This document shows, one piece after another, positions 20,319 through 29,241 of a DNA stretch of 55,120 nucleotides. Position 1 is the first letter of the stretch; each line of letters begins with the position of its first letter. A program made the position numbers and the translations under genes. Location of the stretch: NCBI RefSeq assembly GCF_001652265.1, contig NZ_LWBS01000413.1:1-55120 (forward strand), written 5' to 3'. This DNA comes from Rhizobium leguminosarum (GTDB taxonomy: Bacteria > Pseudomonadota > Alphaproteobacteria > Rhizobiales > Rhizobiaceae). Under the pieces are notes generated by a model that had not been told where the DNA came from, did not search any database, and saw only the letters and a list, made by a program, of their open reading frames with translations.

Positions 20319-21368
20319 TCAGTCCTTCGGCTCGAAATCGGCCGGGCGGCGGCCGGCGCCCTGTCGCGCCAGCATCCAGCCCGGATATTCGGGGGCAAGG
20401 GCGCTCACCTCGTCGAGCCTCTTCAAATCATCTTCATCGAGCTTCAGCTTGACGGCGGCAAGGTTCTGGTCGAGCTGGTCGACCCGCTTGGCGCCGATGA
20501 TGACTGTGGAGACGAAGGGCTTGGCGAGGATATAGGCGAGCGCCACGGTGGCGACGCTGACGCCGTGCTTTTCGGCGACTTCGCGCATGACGGCGACGCA
20601 GGCCCAGGCCCTGTCCTTGTCGACGGGCGGGAAATCGAAACTGGCGCGGCGGCCTTCACCATTGCCGGGTGCGCCGGGACCATATTTACCGGAGAGCAGA
20701 CCGCCGGCGAGCGGCGACCAGACCATCAGGCCGAGCTTTTCCTCCTGCATCATCGGCACGATGTCGCGTTCGAGATCGCGGCCGGCGATGGAGTAATAGG
20801 CCTGCACGGTTTCGAAACGGGCAAAGCCGCGGCGCTCCGACAGGCCGAGCGCCTTGGAAATGCGCCAGGCCTGCCAGTTGGAGACGCCGATATAACGCAC
20901 GAGTCCACGGGACACGAGATCGTCGAAAGCGCGCAGCGTCTCCTCGATCGGCGTCACCGTATCGGTCGCGTGGATCTGATAGAGGTCGATATGATCGGTC
21001 TGCAGCCGCTTGAGGCTCGCCTCGACCGAATCCATGATGTGACCACGCGAGGCGCCGCGGTCGTTCGGCTTCTCGCCCATGACGCCGTAGACCTTGGTGG
21101 CGATGACGACATCCTTGCGTGGCACGTCGAGGTTCTTCAGCGCCTGGCCGAGCAACCTTTCGGACTCGCCGGTTGAATAGACGTCGGCCGTGTCGATGAA
21201 ATTGACGCCAGATGCAAGCGAGCGCTCGACGATCCGGTCGGCGGCGTTCTGGTCGACGTCGGCGATGGCGCCCCAGGTGCTGCCCTGTTTGGCTTCGCCG
21301 AAGGTCATCGTGCCCAGGCAGATTTCCGAGACGAAAAGTCCCGTATTTCCGAGTTGATTGTAACGCAT
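20319..21368 (-). CDS. aldo/keto reductase
   Basis: The 349-residue AKR-fold oxidoreductase has the catalytic tetrad Asp59 and Tyr64 (FIDTADVYSTG), Lys92 (ATKVYG) and His133 (YQIHATD). An NADPH-binding C-terminal stretch reads STVIIGAKRVDQLDQNL. The N-terminus MRYNQLGNTGLFVSEICLGTMTFG is typical of the YajO/Tas-like group. ATG 21368 is chosen over one ten codons upstream. The substrate cannot be inferred. Confidence 0.9.
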   Translation of the reverse strand: MRYNQLGNTGLFVSEICLGTMTFGEAKQGSTWGAIADVDQNAADRIVERSLASGVNFIDTADVYSTGESERLLGQALKNLDVPRKDVVIATKVYGVMGEKPNDRGASRGHIMDSVEASLKRLQTDHIDLYQIHATDTVTPIEETLRAFDDLVSRGLVRYIGVSNWQAWRISKALGLSERRGFARFETVQAYYSIAGRDLERDIVPMMQEEKLGLMVWSPLAGGLLSGKYGPGAPGNGEGRRASFDFPPVDKDRAWACVAVMREVAEKHGVSVATVALAYILAKPFVSTVIIGAKRVDQLDQNLAAVKLKLDEDDLKRLDEVSALAPEYPGWMLARQGAGRRPADFEPKD

Positions 21369-21605
21369 GGTGGAAAAATTCCTTTGTGTCTGCCGCAAGA
21401 GGGGCTTGCGAACTCAAGAACTTCATTTTTTGATTATTGGCCTGCATATGACAGGCGCAGCCGTGGCTGGCTGCAAGGTGAGGCGATTTTCATGTAGTGC
21501 GGCGGCGGCGCTTTTCAACGCCGTAGCTTGGCTCTGCGGAGGCTATGCCCTTGTCTCGACACAGGCCGCCGATAGATTGCCGGCCATATTTTAAGAGGTG
21601 CGCAT

Positions 21606-22310
21606 ATGACGACGCGACCACTGACCACGATCGGCTTCGATGCCGATGATACACTTTGGCAGAACGAACAATATTACCGGCTGACGGAAGCGCATTTCAC
21701 CGGGCTTCTTGCCGATTTCGCCGAGGGACCGAAGATTTCCGAACGGCTGCTGGAGGCCGAAAAACGCAACCTTCGCCATTACGGCTTCGGCATCAAGGGC
21801 TTCACGCTGTCGATGGTCGAAACCGCGATCGAGATCACCGAGGGCAAGGTTCCGGCGAGCGTGATCGCCAAGATCCTCGATACCGGCCGTGACCTGCTTT
21901 CCCATCCGGTCGAGACCCTGCCGCATGTGCGCGATACGCTGGAGGCGCTTGCCGGCAAGTACCTGCTGGTGATGATCACCAAGGGCGATCTCTTCGATCA
22001 GGAGCGCAAGCTCGCCCAATCCGGGCTCGGCGACTTCTTCGATGCCGTCGAGATCGTCTCCGACAAGACGGCCGTCACCTATCGCCGCATCTTCGCCAAG
22101 GTCGGCGACGGGCCGGAGCGGGCGATGATGGTCGGCAATTCGCTGAAATCGGACATCGTGCCGGCGATCGCCGCCGGCAGCTACGGCGTCTTCGTGCCGC
22201 ACGAACTGACCTGGGTGCTGGAACATGTCGACGAACCGACGGAAGCGCCACGTTTCCGCAAGATCGGCCATCTCGGCGAATTGCGCGAGCTGATCGACCA
22301 GCTCGGCTAA
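21606..22310 (+). CDS. HAD family hydrolase
   Basis: The 234-residue protein has motif I GFDADDTLW near residues 10-18, a helical cap, motif II in LLVMITKGDL, Lys in the SDKTAVTY region, and motif IV MMVGNSLKSDIVPA. This is a class I HAD phosphatase of the YjjG/PGP-like type with unknown substrate. AAGAGG precedes ATG 21606. The 237-base gap to the divergent aldo/keto reductase holds both promoters; I see no gene there. Confidence 0.88.
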   Translation: MTTRPLTTIGFDADDTLWQNEQYYRLTEAHFTGLLADFAEGPKISERLLEAEKRNLRHYGFGIKGFTLSMVETAIEITEGKVPASVIAKILDTGRDLLSHPVETLPHVRDTLEALAGKYLLVMITKGDLFDQERKLAQSGLGDFFDAVEIVSDKTAVTYRRIFAKVGDGPERAMMVGNSLKSDIVPAIAAGSYGVFVPHELTWVLEHVDEPTEAPRFRKIGHLGELRELIDQLG

Positions 22311-22329
22311 GCCGGGCGCACCCTCAGCC

Positions 22330-22836
22330 TCATTGCGGCTTCGGCGGGGCCTTCGGGAACAGCGAGGGGCGCTCCGGCTCGGCCGGCGGTTTCGGCTGCT
22401 GCGGGGCAGCCGCCAACGGCTCGATCAGGATGCTGAAGGGAGCGCCGAGACCGCGGCGCGGCGAGACCTTGGAATAATAGGGACGCAGCAGCCAGGTCGC
22501 GTTTTCCTTGACCGTCGTCTCGAAGCTCATGCCGTCCTCGTCGGTACCGAAGAAGGCCTCGTCATCCGGTTTCGACAGGTCGAAGATCGCCAGGAAGGCA
22601 AATTTGCTCTTGCTGGAAAAACTGATCTTCATGTGCTGGCCGGCGCGCACCGGCAGCGTATAGACATGGCCATTGCCGAACTTCGTCCAGCCCTTCAACT
22701 GCATGGTGACGGCCGGAAATTGCAGCTTCTCCAGCTTCTCGCCGGGATCGAGCTGCGGCGTCTGCGCCATGGCGGACACGGTCAGGAGGAAAAGGGCGGC
22801 GGCGGCGATCAATGTTCTCACGGAGTGATCTTTCAT
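22330..22836 (-). CDS. secreted hypothetical protein with Pro-rich tail
   Basis: The 168-residue protein has a cleavable signal peptide (VRTLIAAAALFLLTVSAMAQ). A compact domain containing MQLKGWTKFGNGHVYTLPVRAGQHMKISF and FLAIFDLSK reads like a small beta-sandwich, as in inhibitor or pre-peptidase C-terminal type domains. The tail is Pro-rich. Its ATG overlaps the tag stop as ATGA, so it is the second gene of a tag operon. The function is unknown. Confidence 0.75.
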   Translation of the reverse strand: MKDHSVRTLIAAAALFLLTVSAMAQTPQLDPGEKLEKLQFPAVTMQLKGWTKFGNGHVYTLPVRAGQHMKISFSSKSKFAFLAIFDLSKPDDEAFFGTDEDGMSFETTVKENATWLLRPYYSKVSPRRGLGAPFSILIEPLAAAPQQPKPPAEPERPSLFPKAPPKPQ

Positions 22837-23462
22837 GGGCGAACCAGGGCGGTGCGCATCGCCTCGACCTCGGGCCGACAGAAGCAGCCTTCCAGATGAT
22901 CGTTGACGAGACCCATCGCCTGCATGAAAGCATAAACTGTGGTCGGGCCGACAAAGGTCCAGCCGCGTTTCTTCAGATCCTTCGAAATGACCACGGATGT
23001 TGGCGTCGTCGGATTGGCGACGATGTGATCACGATCGACCACTGCCGGCCGCTCGTTATGGCCGGGTTCGTAGCGCCAGAAATAATGGGCGAGCGAACCG
23101 AATTCGTCCCTGAGTTCTATTGCACGCTTGGCATTGTTGATGGTCGAGACGATCTTGCCGCGATGACGGATGATGCCGGCATCGGCAAGGCAGCGCGCGA
23201 CATCGCCTTCGCCGAAGAGGGCGACCTTCTCGAAATCGAAACCTGAAAAGGCGGCGCGGAAATTCTCGCGCTTGCGCAGGATGGTCAGCCAGGAAAGGCC
23301 GGACTGGAAACCTTCGAGGCAGATCTTCTCGAAGAGACGGACGTCGTCGGTGACGGGGCGGCCCCATTCCTCGTCATGATACCGAAGATAGTCGGGCAGA
23401 TTGGCGTGCCAGTGGCAGCGGCTCCTGCCGTCCTCGCCGATGATGATGCCTGTCGCGCTCAT
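22833..23462 (-). CDS. tag: DNA-3-methyladenine glycosylase I
   Basis: The 209-residue Tag protein removes 3-methyladenine from alkylated DNA in base-excision repair. Visible family landmarks are RCHWH near the N-terminus, YHDEEWGRP, the core LEGFQSGLSWLTILRKRENFR, and NDHLEGCFC near the C-terminus. The Cys and His residues at both ends make the zinc snap. Length is normal. It is the first gene of a two-gene operon. Confidence 0.94.
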   Translation of the reverse strand: MSATGIIIGEDGRSRCHWHANLPDYLRYHDEEWGRPVTDDVRLFEKICLEGFQSGLSWLTILRKRENFRAAFSGFDFEKVALFGEGDVARCLADAGIIRHRGKIVSTINNAKRAIELRDEFGSLAHYFWRYEPGHNERPAVVDRDHIVANPTTPTSVVISKDLKKRGWTFVGPTTVYAFMQAMGLVNDHLEGCFCRPEVEAMRTALVRP

Positions 23463-23621
23463 GATCCTTCATTCTGCGGGGGTCCGCTTCGTTCTCCGGT
23501 CTTGATTCCGGCTTTACCATTTGCAAACCGTCTTTCCAAACCGAACGGTAACCCTGACGAAAAGTTTATCCGATCGGTCGGCTTTTGATGAATCGATCTT
23601 TACCATTCGCTGGCGGATTGG

Positions 23622-24341
23622 GTGGCAGCGTCTTCCCGGGCGGAATATCTCCGCCCGGGCGGACATGACCTGTTCAAGAACCCGACATTCCGGGCCTCCA
23701 CCTTGGGCGGCACGCTGTTTCGCATTTGCGTCGGTGCCATGCCCTTCCTGACGCCGCTGATGCTGCAGCTCGGCTTCGGGCTGACGCCGTTCCAATCCGG
23801 CCTCATCACCTTTGCCGGAGCGATCGGGGCGATCACCACCAAGTTCATGGCAAAGCGCGTCTTCGCCGCTGCCGGCTTCCGCACGACGCTTCTCGGCGCC
23901 GCCATGGTGACGACCCTGGTGACTGTCATCACCGGCCTGTTCACGCCGTCGACGCCGCACCTCGTCATCATCGGCGTGCTGCTGCTCGGCGGCTTCTCCC
24001 GCTCCTTCATGTTCACCGGGGTGAATGCGCTTGCCTTCGCCGATATCGATGATGCCGAAGCCAGCCAGGCGACATCGATGAGCTCGGTGATGCAGCAGGT
24101 CAGCCTGGCGCTCGGCGTTGCGGTCGCCGCCGCGATCCTGGAGAGCTCGATCTATATCAGCGGCGAAGCGCTACAGGTGGCCGATTTCCACCTTGCCTTC
24201 TACATCATTGCCGGACTGACGGTTATTGCGACCATTCCCTTCATCCGGATGGACCGCAATGCCGGCGCGCTCGTTTCCGGACACCGCTTGAAGACGATGA
24301 CGGCAGCAACTGTCGAAGCCGAACAACACGCGGTGAAATAG
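23622..24341 (+). pseudogene. C-terminal half of a DHA2-type MFS drug transporter
   Basis: The frame opens at GTG 23622 and gives 239 residues with about six membrane helices. The stretch DLFKNPTFRASTLGGTLFRICVGAMPFL normally sits in the middle of 14-helix DHA2 (EmrB-like) exporters, after helix 8. Helices 1-8 and the proton-coupling motifs are missing, and nothing upstream encodes them in any frame. It is therefore a 5'-deleted remnant, although its frame is still intact, suggesting recent loss. A perfect 10-bp palindrome lies at the break. Confidence 0.75.
23635..23659. repeat. perfect palindrome at the MFS breakpoint
   Basis: CCCGGGCGGA, loop ATATC, TCCGCCCGGG. It lies at the junction where recognisable transporter sequence begins. 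No T-run follows. Confidence 0.7.
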
Positions 24342-24344
24342 AGC

Positions 24345-24442
24345 ATGTCGCGCAAAAGTGCGCAGCGGTTTTGCGATAACGACATGCGTAAAACAAAGAC
24401 CAAAGCGCGAGGAGCGAGTCTGAAAGATTGCGCCGCGCTTTT
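24345..24442. repeat. rhizobial palindromic repeat, family A, copy 2
   Basis: It begins four bases after the MFS stop with ATGTCG-CGCAAAA ... TTTTGCG ... CGACAT, then a second arm pair AAAGCGCG ... CGCGCTTT. It shares the core AGTGCGCAGCGGTTTTG with the copy at 14386. It ends just before the stop of the VOC gene. Confidence 0.8.
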
Positions 24443-24450
24443 GGCAGCCG

Positions 24451-24834
24451 TTACTCCGGGTTTTCGCAGACGGCAGAGAGCTTGTTGCCGTCGAGATCAC
24501 GCACATAGGCGGCGTAGAAATGGGCATGGTAGGAGCGCAGGCCGGCCCTGCCCTCATCCACGGCGCCTGCCGCGATCGCTGCCGCATGGAAGGCGTCGAC
24601 ATCCGCCCGTGTTTCGGCTGCAAGCGCCACCATGGCGCCATTGCCTGAGGTCGCCCGGCGGCGATTGAACGGCGTCACCACCCAGAAGCGGCAGCGCGTA
24701 TCGCCCTCGGCGGCATAGCCGATTTCCTCCTCCGAAGAGCGCTGGCGGCGATAACCGAGCACAGGCAGCACGGCATCATAAAAATGCCCTGCGCGATATA
24801 GATCGTTGGTTCCGAGCGTGACATACAGAAGCAT
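24451..24834 (-). CDS. VOC superfamily (glyoxalase-like) protein
   Basis: The 127-residue protein has the two beta-alpha-beta-beta-beta modules of the VOC fold: it opens MLLYVTLGTNDLYRAGHFYDAVLPVLGYRR, and the second half contains VDAFHAAAIAAGA and YAAYVRDLDGNKLSAVCE. Candidate metal ligands are the His in SYHAHFYAAYVRDLDGN and the Glu of AVCE. This single-domain type is usually a dioxygenase- or lyase-like enzyme of unknown substrate. Confidence 0.85.
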   Translation of the reverse strand: MLLYVTLGTNDLYRAGHFYDAVLPVLGYRRQRSSEEEIGYAAEGDTRCRFWVVTPFNRRRATSGNGAMVALAAETRADVDAFHAAAIAAGAVDEGRAGLRSYHAHFYAAYVRDLDGNKLSAVCENPE

Positions 24835-24866
24835 TGGGATCAGCGGTTCAAATCCTCGCAGCGCCG

Positions 24867-24901
24867 CGCCACCTTTGAGACGCGCAAAGGACGCTGTGGC
24901 G
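24867..24901. repeat. rhizobial palindromic repeat, family B, copy 2
   Basis: CGCCAC ... GTGGCG enclose CTTTG ... CAAAG. The 20 bases at 24878-24897 are identical to 13481-13500. An A/T-richer stretch follows to about 24,960. Confidence 0.7.
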
Positions 24902-24979
24902 CTTTCAATTGCTGCGTAATTTATCCCGACATCGATTCCGATTTAAGGAATTAGGCAGGCAATCGCCATCATTGGACAG

Positions 24980-25046
24980 GACCGGCCTGAAGATCAAGCT
25001 TCTTCTGCTTGGCCTTCGGCCTTGCGCCTTTTTGAGCCCTTGAACA
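24980..25046 (-). pseudogene. duplicate of the rlmE 3' end
   Basis: Read on the minus strand, this segment encodes LFKGSKRRKAEGQAEEA-stop, matching the end of the intact RlmE ([22 protein letters not shown] at 26705), including the same TGA and the next ~15 bases. Matching stops abruptly near 25047. It marks the far side of the waaL-like gene, about 1.7 kb from the intact end. Confidence 0.75.
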
Positions 25047-25065
25047 GACGGCCATGTGGCGGAGT

Positions 25066-26187
25066 TCAACTCCGGACGACGGGCGCAAAGCCCGTGCTGC
25101 CGCGATCCACACAAATAAGGGCGACCATGTAAGCGAAGATCGGATCCAACGCTTTCTGATTGAACATGATGCCAAAGCTGCCCGTTATGACGTAGCTGCT
25201 GACAAGCAGAAGAGCGAGCGCAATCGCTAAGTCCCGGCCCGGTCCCGCTTCTTTTCTCCACGCGACTATCACGGGCGTCAGCAACATCAGCGAAAGCGCT
25301 GCAATGCCGAAAACGCCGGCGTCGATTCCAGCGGTCAGAAAGCCGTTGTGGACATGCGAGTAGGGCAACTGCGGCCGTATGTTATCGGGCAACTCTGCCA
25401 AAACCGAAGCCATCCGGTTTTGCGGGCCATAACCCGTCAACGGGTCCTTACTGATTGCCGATAGTGCGCCTTTGTACAATGCCAACCGCGCACTGAGCGA
25501 CGTGATCTCGCCGTCGGTGCGTTCGAGCGTTGTCAGATCTTCCTGAAGCGCCTGGATGCGATGGAGGATCTGGCCACTGCCCAGGGCGATAAGTCCCGCC
25601 AACAGCAAGGAGCTGGTAATAGCAAGGCTGCGCAAACTCAGATGGAAGCTGTGTTTGCGGAAATACCAGAGAAAGATGACGATATGGACGGGAATGACCA
25701 GCCAGGCCGAGCGCGTCCCCGAAAGCAGAACACAGCCTAGACCGGCGGCATATCCCAATATCGCAATTCTTTGCTCCACGCTTCTGGGAGATTGAACGTT
25801 GAGAAGTGCAATGCCGCCGAAAAGAACCCCTATGATGCCCAGGAGTGCAGCGTTCGAAGTTCCAGCCTCTGCCCTTTCCATCAGAAACATGATCTGCAGG
25901 AGACTGAAAACAAAGGTGACAATCATACCGATGCCTGCGCCGAGGATAAAGAGCGGCACGAGACGGCCCTCGGGAGATTGGCGCATCCGCGGCAATATCA
26001 GCCAGACCGAAAAGAAGGGCAGGAGCCGGAATATCCAGTCCAGTTCTTCGGAGTAAGGCGGATTGATGAAGATGCTGGCGATCATCACCAGCGGGTAGAT
26101 CGACATGCCAATGGCAACCAGCCGGTCGGATCTCGATAGGTTCAAGGCGAGGCTGCCCGTGGCCAGACAGTAGACGCCCCATACCAT
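25066..26187 (-). CDS. O-antigen ligase / polymerase-like membrane protein (WaaL family)
   Basis: The 373 residues from ATG 26187 form about ten membrane helices with the Wzy_C pattern: SGTRSAW at 156-162, a long periplasmic loop, and YSHVHNGFLTAGIDAG near 275, whose His is typical of ligases. WaaL joins lipid-linked O-antigen to lipid A-core. The frame continues upstream of ATG 26187 with a further helix (RNNRIAVFAFAILPG), but the only ATG that could start it (26316) is followed four codons later by TAG (26302-26304). So the gene either uses the internal ATG and lacks helix 1, uses a rare start, or is broken. Confidence 0.72.
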   Translation of the reverse strand: MVWGVYCLATGSLALNLSRSDRLVAIGMSIYPLVMIASIFINPPYSEELDWIFRLLPFFSVWLILPRMRQSPEGRLVPLFILGAGIGMIVTFVFSLLQIMFLMERAEAGTSNAALLGIIGVLFGGIALLNVQSPRSVEQRIAILGYAAGLGCVLLSGTRSAWLVIPVHIVIFLWYFRKHSFHLSLRSLAITSSLLLAGLIALGSGQILHRIQALQEDLTTLERTDGEITSLSARLALYKGALSAISKDPLTGYGPQNRMASVLAELPDNIRPQLPYSHVHNGFLTAGIDAGVFGIAALSLMLLTPVIVAWRKEAGPGRDLAIALALLLVSSYVITGSFGIMFNQKALDPIFAYMVALICVDRGSTGFAPVVRS

Positions 26188-26316
26188 AGACCCGAGGAGG
26201 ATGAAGGAGTTAAAGTTCGGCGAAAGCCCTGGAAGGATTGCAAAGGCAAAGACCGCAATGCGGTTGTTTCGGTCGAGGGCGCTTTCGGTCTCATTTCCGG
26301 GCTAAAACACTGCCAT

Positions 26317-26690
26317 CTTGAGTTGTCTAAAATAATTCACTTTGCCGGTCCTGACCGTGGCGATACTGCCTCGCTAAGGATCGTGATCACGGCTGTCAAG
26401 CTGTGTAACTATGGCTTTACTCAACGTGGTAATCCAGCAACAGGATGTCTGGGCGGGTGTGTTGTCTAATTGATGGTGGGCGGCCAACGGGGTAAAGGCG
26501 CTTTTGACAGAAAACACGTCTGAAGTACGTGCTTGATTTAACCATCGAGCGATATGCTCCGCATGCCAGAAGTTGTTCTTCAGCAGTGGGTGGCTATCGC
26601 TGCTTGGAGCCGACATGAGCAAGATCGATGCTCTCGGGAGGCAGGCCGAAGTCCTCTGAGACCTGTGGACCGCCTGAAATAGTCCGTCTG
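26317..26690. other. gene-free, A/T-richer gap upstream of the waaL-like gene
   Basis: No reading frame with coding character is seen. A short minus-strand frame ending DFGLPPESIDLAHVGSKQR-stop (26602-26665) could be the end of a lost gene. The gap separates the waaL-like gene from rlmE and belongs to the segment lying between the two rlmE 3' ends. Confidence 0.4.
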
Positions 26691-26704
26691 GACCGGCTCG
26701 AAGA

Positions 26705-27424
26705 TCAAGCTTCCTCTGCGTCGCCTTCGGCCTTGCGCCCCTTGAACCCCTTGGCCAACAGGAACATCTCGACCGATTCGGCGCGCGACGAGTTCGGCTT
26801 GACATGGACGACCTGGCGGAAGTTCTGCTTCAGCATGGCGAGCAGCTCGCGCTCGGTGCCGCCCTGGAAGGTCTTGGTGAGAAAATGTCCGCCCTCGCCC
26901 AGCACTTCGACGGCGAAATGTGCCGCGACTTCGCACAGATGCATGGTGCGCAGATGGTCGGTGCGGTGGTGGCCGGTGGTGGGTGCTGCCATGTCTGATA
27001 TGACAAGGTCGGGTGTGCCGCCGACGGCCTCCAACAGCTTTTCCGGCGCGGTCGGATCGAGGAAATCGAGCTGCAGGATTTTGACCCCCGGCAGCTGGGT
27101 CATTTCGAGGAAATCGATCGCAGCCACGCGGATATCATCATCTGTCGAGCCGGTGACCTTGGCGGCGATCTGCGACCAGCTGCCCGGGGCAGCCCCCAGA
27201 TCGATGATGCGCCTGGCACCGCGAAGGATATGATGTTTCTCGTCGATCTCCAGCAGCTTGAAGGCGGCACGGGCGCGATAGCCTTCGAGCTGGGCGCGCT
27301 GCACATAGGGATCGTTGATGTGGCGCTCCAGCCATTGGCGGGAGGAGGCCTTCATCTTCTTATTCTTGACGCGCTGGCCGAGCTTGCGGCCGGTGCGGTT
27401 TCCGGCGATCGGTGCCTTAGTCAT
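26705..27424 (-). CDS. rlmE: 23S rRNA (uridine(2552)-2'-O)-methyltransferase RlmE (FtsJ)
   Basis: The 239-residue protein has the K-D-K-E tetrad of 2'-O-methyltransferases: Lys56, Asp144 (ISDMAAP), Lys184 (TKTF) and Glu216 (SSRAES). SAM motif I is [12 protein letters not shown] at 74-85. It methylates U2552 of 23S rRNA late in 50S assembly. The N-terminal extension rich in Lys/Arg is common in rhizobia. ATG 27424 is eight bases after the ppx stop, so the two are co-transcribed. Its last 17 codons are duplicated at 24980-25046. Confidence 0.94.
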   Translation of the reverse strand: MTKAPIAGNRTGRKLGQRVKNKKMKASSRQWLERHINDPYVQRAQLEGYRARAAFKLLEIDEKHHILRGARRIIDLGAAPGSWSQIAAKVTGSTDDDIRVAAIDFLEMTQLPGVKILQLDFLDPTAPEKLLEAVGGTPDLVISDMAAPTTGHHRTDHLRTMHLCEVAAHFAVEVLGEGGHFLTKTFQGGTERELLAMLKQNFRQVVHVKPNSSRAESVEMFLLAKGFKGRKAEGDAEEA

Positions 27425-27432
27425 GCTTTTCC

Positions 27433-28998
27433 CTATCTCGCGCGCTGGCCGCGGCGGTTGCGGTGGCGCCGCCACACGCCGTCATCGGCCATCATGTCGG
27501 TGAGCAGGCCTTCCCTCAAGCCGCGATCGGCAACGCGCATGCGCGGGCTTGGCCAGCGGCGGCGGATCGCCTCGAGGATGGCGCAGCCGGCGAGCACGAG
27601 ATCGGCCCGATCAGGCCCGATGCAGGGATTGGCGGCGCGGCTTGCGAAATCCCAGGAGAGAAGCTTTGCCTGCATGGCGGAAACCTCGTCATCGGACAGC
27701 CAGATGCCATCGACCTTGCGCCGGTCATAACGCGGCAGGTCGAGATGGACGCCGGCAAGCGTCGTCACCGTGCCCGATGTGCCGATAAGGTGGAAGTCGC
27801 CGGTCTGGGCGACCTCGATCTCCGGGCAATCGAAGCTTCCAAGCATGCCTTCGACTTCGCGCACCATGCCTTCGAAAGCTTCCGGCGTGACGTCGTGCCC
27901 GCCATGGCGCTCCGACAGCGTCACGACGCCGACCGGCAGCGAGGTCCAGTGGGTGATGTGATTGGCCAGGCGGCTGAAGCGATTGTCGCCGATGCGGATG
28001 ACGGCGATCTCCGACGAGCCGCCGCCGATATCGAACAGCACGACGGAACGCGTCTCGCGACCGACCAGCGAGGAGCAACCGGAGACGGCAAGCCGCGCTT
28101 CGGTCTCGCGATCGATGATTTCGAGCGCGAGGCCGGTTTCGGCAACGACCCGGCTGAGGAATTCCTCGCCATTGACGGCCTGGCGGCAGGCTTCGGTGGC
28201 GATCAGCCGCATGCGGCGGATCTCCCGGTTCCTGAGCTTGGAGGCGCAGATCCTCAACGCTTCGATCGCCCTCTCCATCGCCTCGTCGGACAGACGGCCG
28301 TTGGCCGCAAGGCCTTCGCCGAGGCGCACGATGCGGGAAAAAGCGTCGACGACGCGAAATTGTCCCGGACGAGTCGGCTGGGCAATGAGGAGACGGCAAT
28401 TGTTGGTGCCGAGATCGAGAGCGGCATAGAGCTCCTCCGGCCACACATGCTCGCCGCCCTGGCGATCACTCTGATAACCGGGATTGATATGGCTGTCCTG
28501 GCGGCCCTTGCGGTTGGCGGCCGCGCCGTTCTGCGTTTCGCGCGGGACGGCGACGCGCGCCGTCTCTTCCGTGCGGCTTTCCTGCTGCGGGGCACCTGCT
28601 GGTTTTGCCGATGTCAGCGGCCGGCCCTGAAGACCGCGCTTGCCGCGATGCTTGCGGCGGTTGCGACGGCTCGGCGCCGAATCGCCATCGGGCCGGGCGG
28701 CATGATCTGCCACTCTGGCCTGTTCCAACACATGAGGTTGAGGTAAACCGTCCTGCGCAGCACCATTGCCGCCACGACGGCGACGCTTGCGCTTGCGAGC
28801 CGGATTGCCGGCTGCATCTTCTATCGGGCGCGCAGGCTGTCCGGCACCGCCGGAAGGCTCATGCGAAGCGGGATGAGCCGCGTTGCGGGATTGCCCGCCA
28901 CGTTTGCCCTTGCGGCGCCTGGACTTCTTGCCGTCCTTGCGCCCTGCCGCCGACGCCCCGTCAAATTGCGGCTTTGCGCCGCCTTCGGGGTCTTCCAC
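27433..28998 (-). CDS. ppx: Ppx/GppA-family phosphatase with basic disordered N-terminal extension
   Basis: The protein has 521 residues from a GTG start preceded by GGAAA. Residues 1-188 are low-complexity and Arg/Lys/Gly/Pro-rich ([21 protein letters not shown]). The catalytic actin-like fold begins at [16 protein letters not shown] (191-206), with [13 protein letters not shown] as the second phosphate loop and [10 protein letters not shown] further on. Family members hydrolyse polyphosphate or pppGpp. The short form, without the C-terminal HD-like domains, suits an alphaproteobacterial GppA/Ppx1. The basic extension may bind RNA, ribosomes or polyphosphate; this is inference. Confidence 0.87.
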   Translation of the reverse strand: MEDPEGGAKPQFDGASAAGRKDGKKSRRRKGKRGGQSRNAAHPASHEPSGGAGQPARPIEDAAGNPARKRKRRRRGGNGAAQDGLPQPHVLEQARVADHAARPDGDSAPSRRNRRKHRGKRGLQGRPLTSAKPAGAPQQESRTEETARVAVPRETQNGAAANRKGRQDSHINPGYQSDRQGGEHVWPEELYAALDLGTNNCRLLIAQPTRPGQFRVVDAFSRIVRLGEGLAANGRLSDEAMERAIEALRICASKLRNREIRRMRLIATEACRQAVNGEEFLSRVVAETGLALEIIDRETEARLAVSGCSSLVGRETRSVVLFDIGGGSSEIAVIRIGDNRFSRLANHITHWTSLPVGVVTLSERHGGHDVTPEAFEGMVREVEGMLGSFDCPEIEVAQTGDFHLIGTSGTVTTLAGVHLDLPRYDRRKVDGIWLSDDEVSAMQAKLLSWDFASRAANPCIGPDRADLVLAGCAILEAIRRRWPSPRMRVADRGLREGLLTDMMADDGVWRRHRNRRGQRAR

Positions 28999-29174
28999 GT
29001 TGTTTTTCCATCGCGCCGCGCAAGTCCTGAGGTATGCAGCAGGCGCTCATTCGATTTTTGCGTTGCGGCAAGAATATCAGCGCCCGCCGAAATCGCCAAA
29101 TTCTTTTTTGGACAAAGGCATTTGCAGCGATTTCACCTTTCCCCGGCAGCACCGATTTTTTTCAAAACAGCTAT

Positions 29175-29202
29175 TTGCAATCCCCCGGCTTTTGGTTATA
29201 AG
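29175..29202 (+). promoter_or_regulatory. probable tRNA-Gln promoter
   Basis: TTGCAA at 29175-29180, 16-base spacer, TATAAG at 29197-29202, about 40 bases before the mature tRNA. Confidence 0.55.
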
Positions 29203-29241
29203 CGCCGCACCGCAGCCGACCGCCTGCCGGTTCGCTTATGC

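Noticed and set aside
24905..25261. Leftward frame covering the rlmE duplicate and the end of the waaL-like gene
   Set aside because: It reads the waaL-like gene and the rlmE remnant in the wrong frames.
26374..26805. Leftward frame overlapping the rlmE 3' end
   Set aside because: It covers rlmE in another frame and then a gene-free gap; Arg/Ser-rich without motifs.
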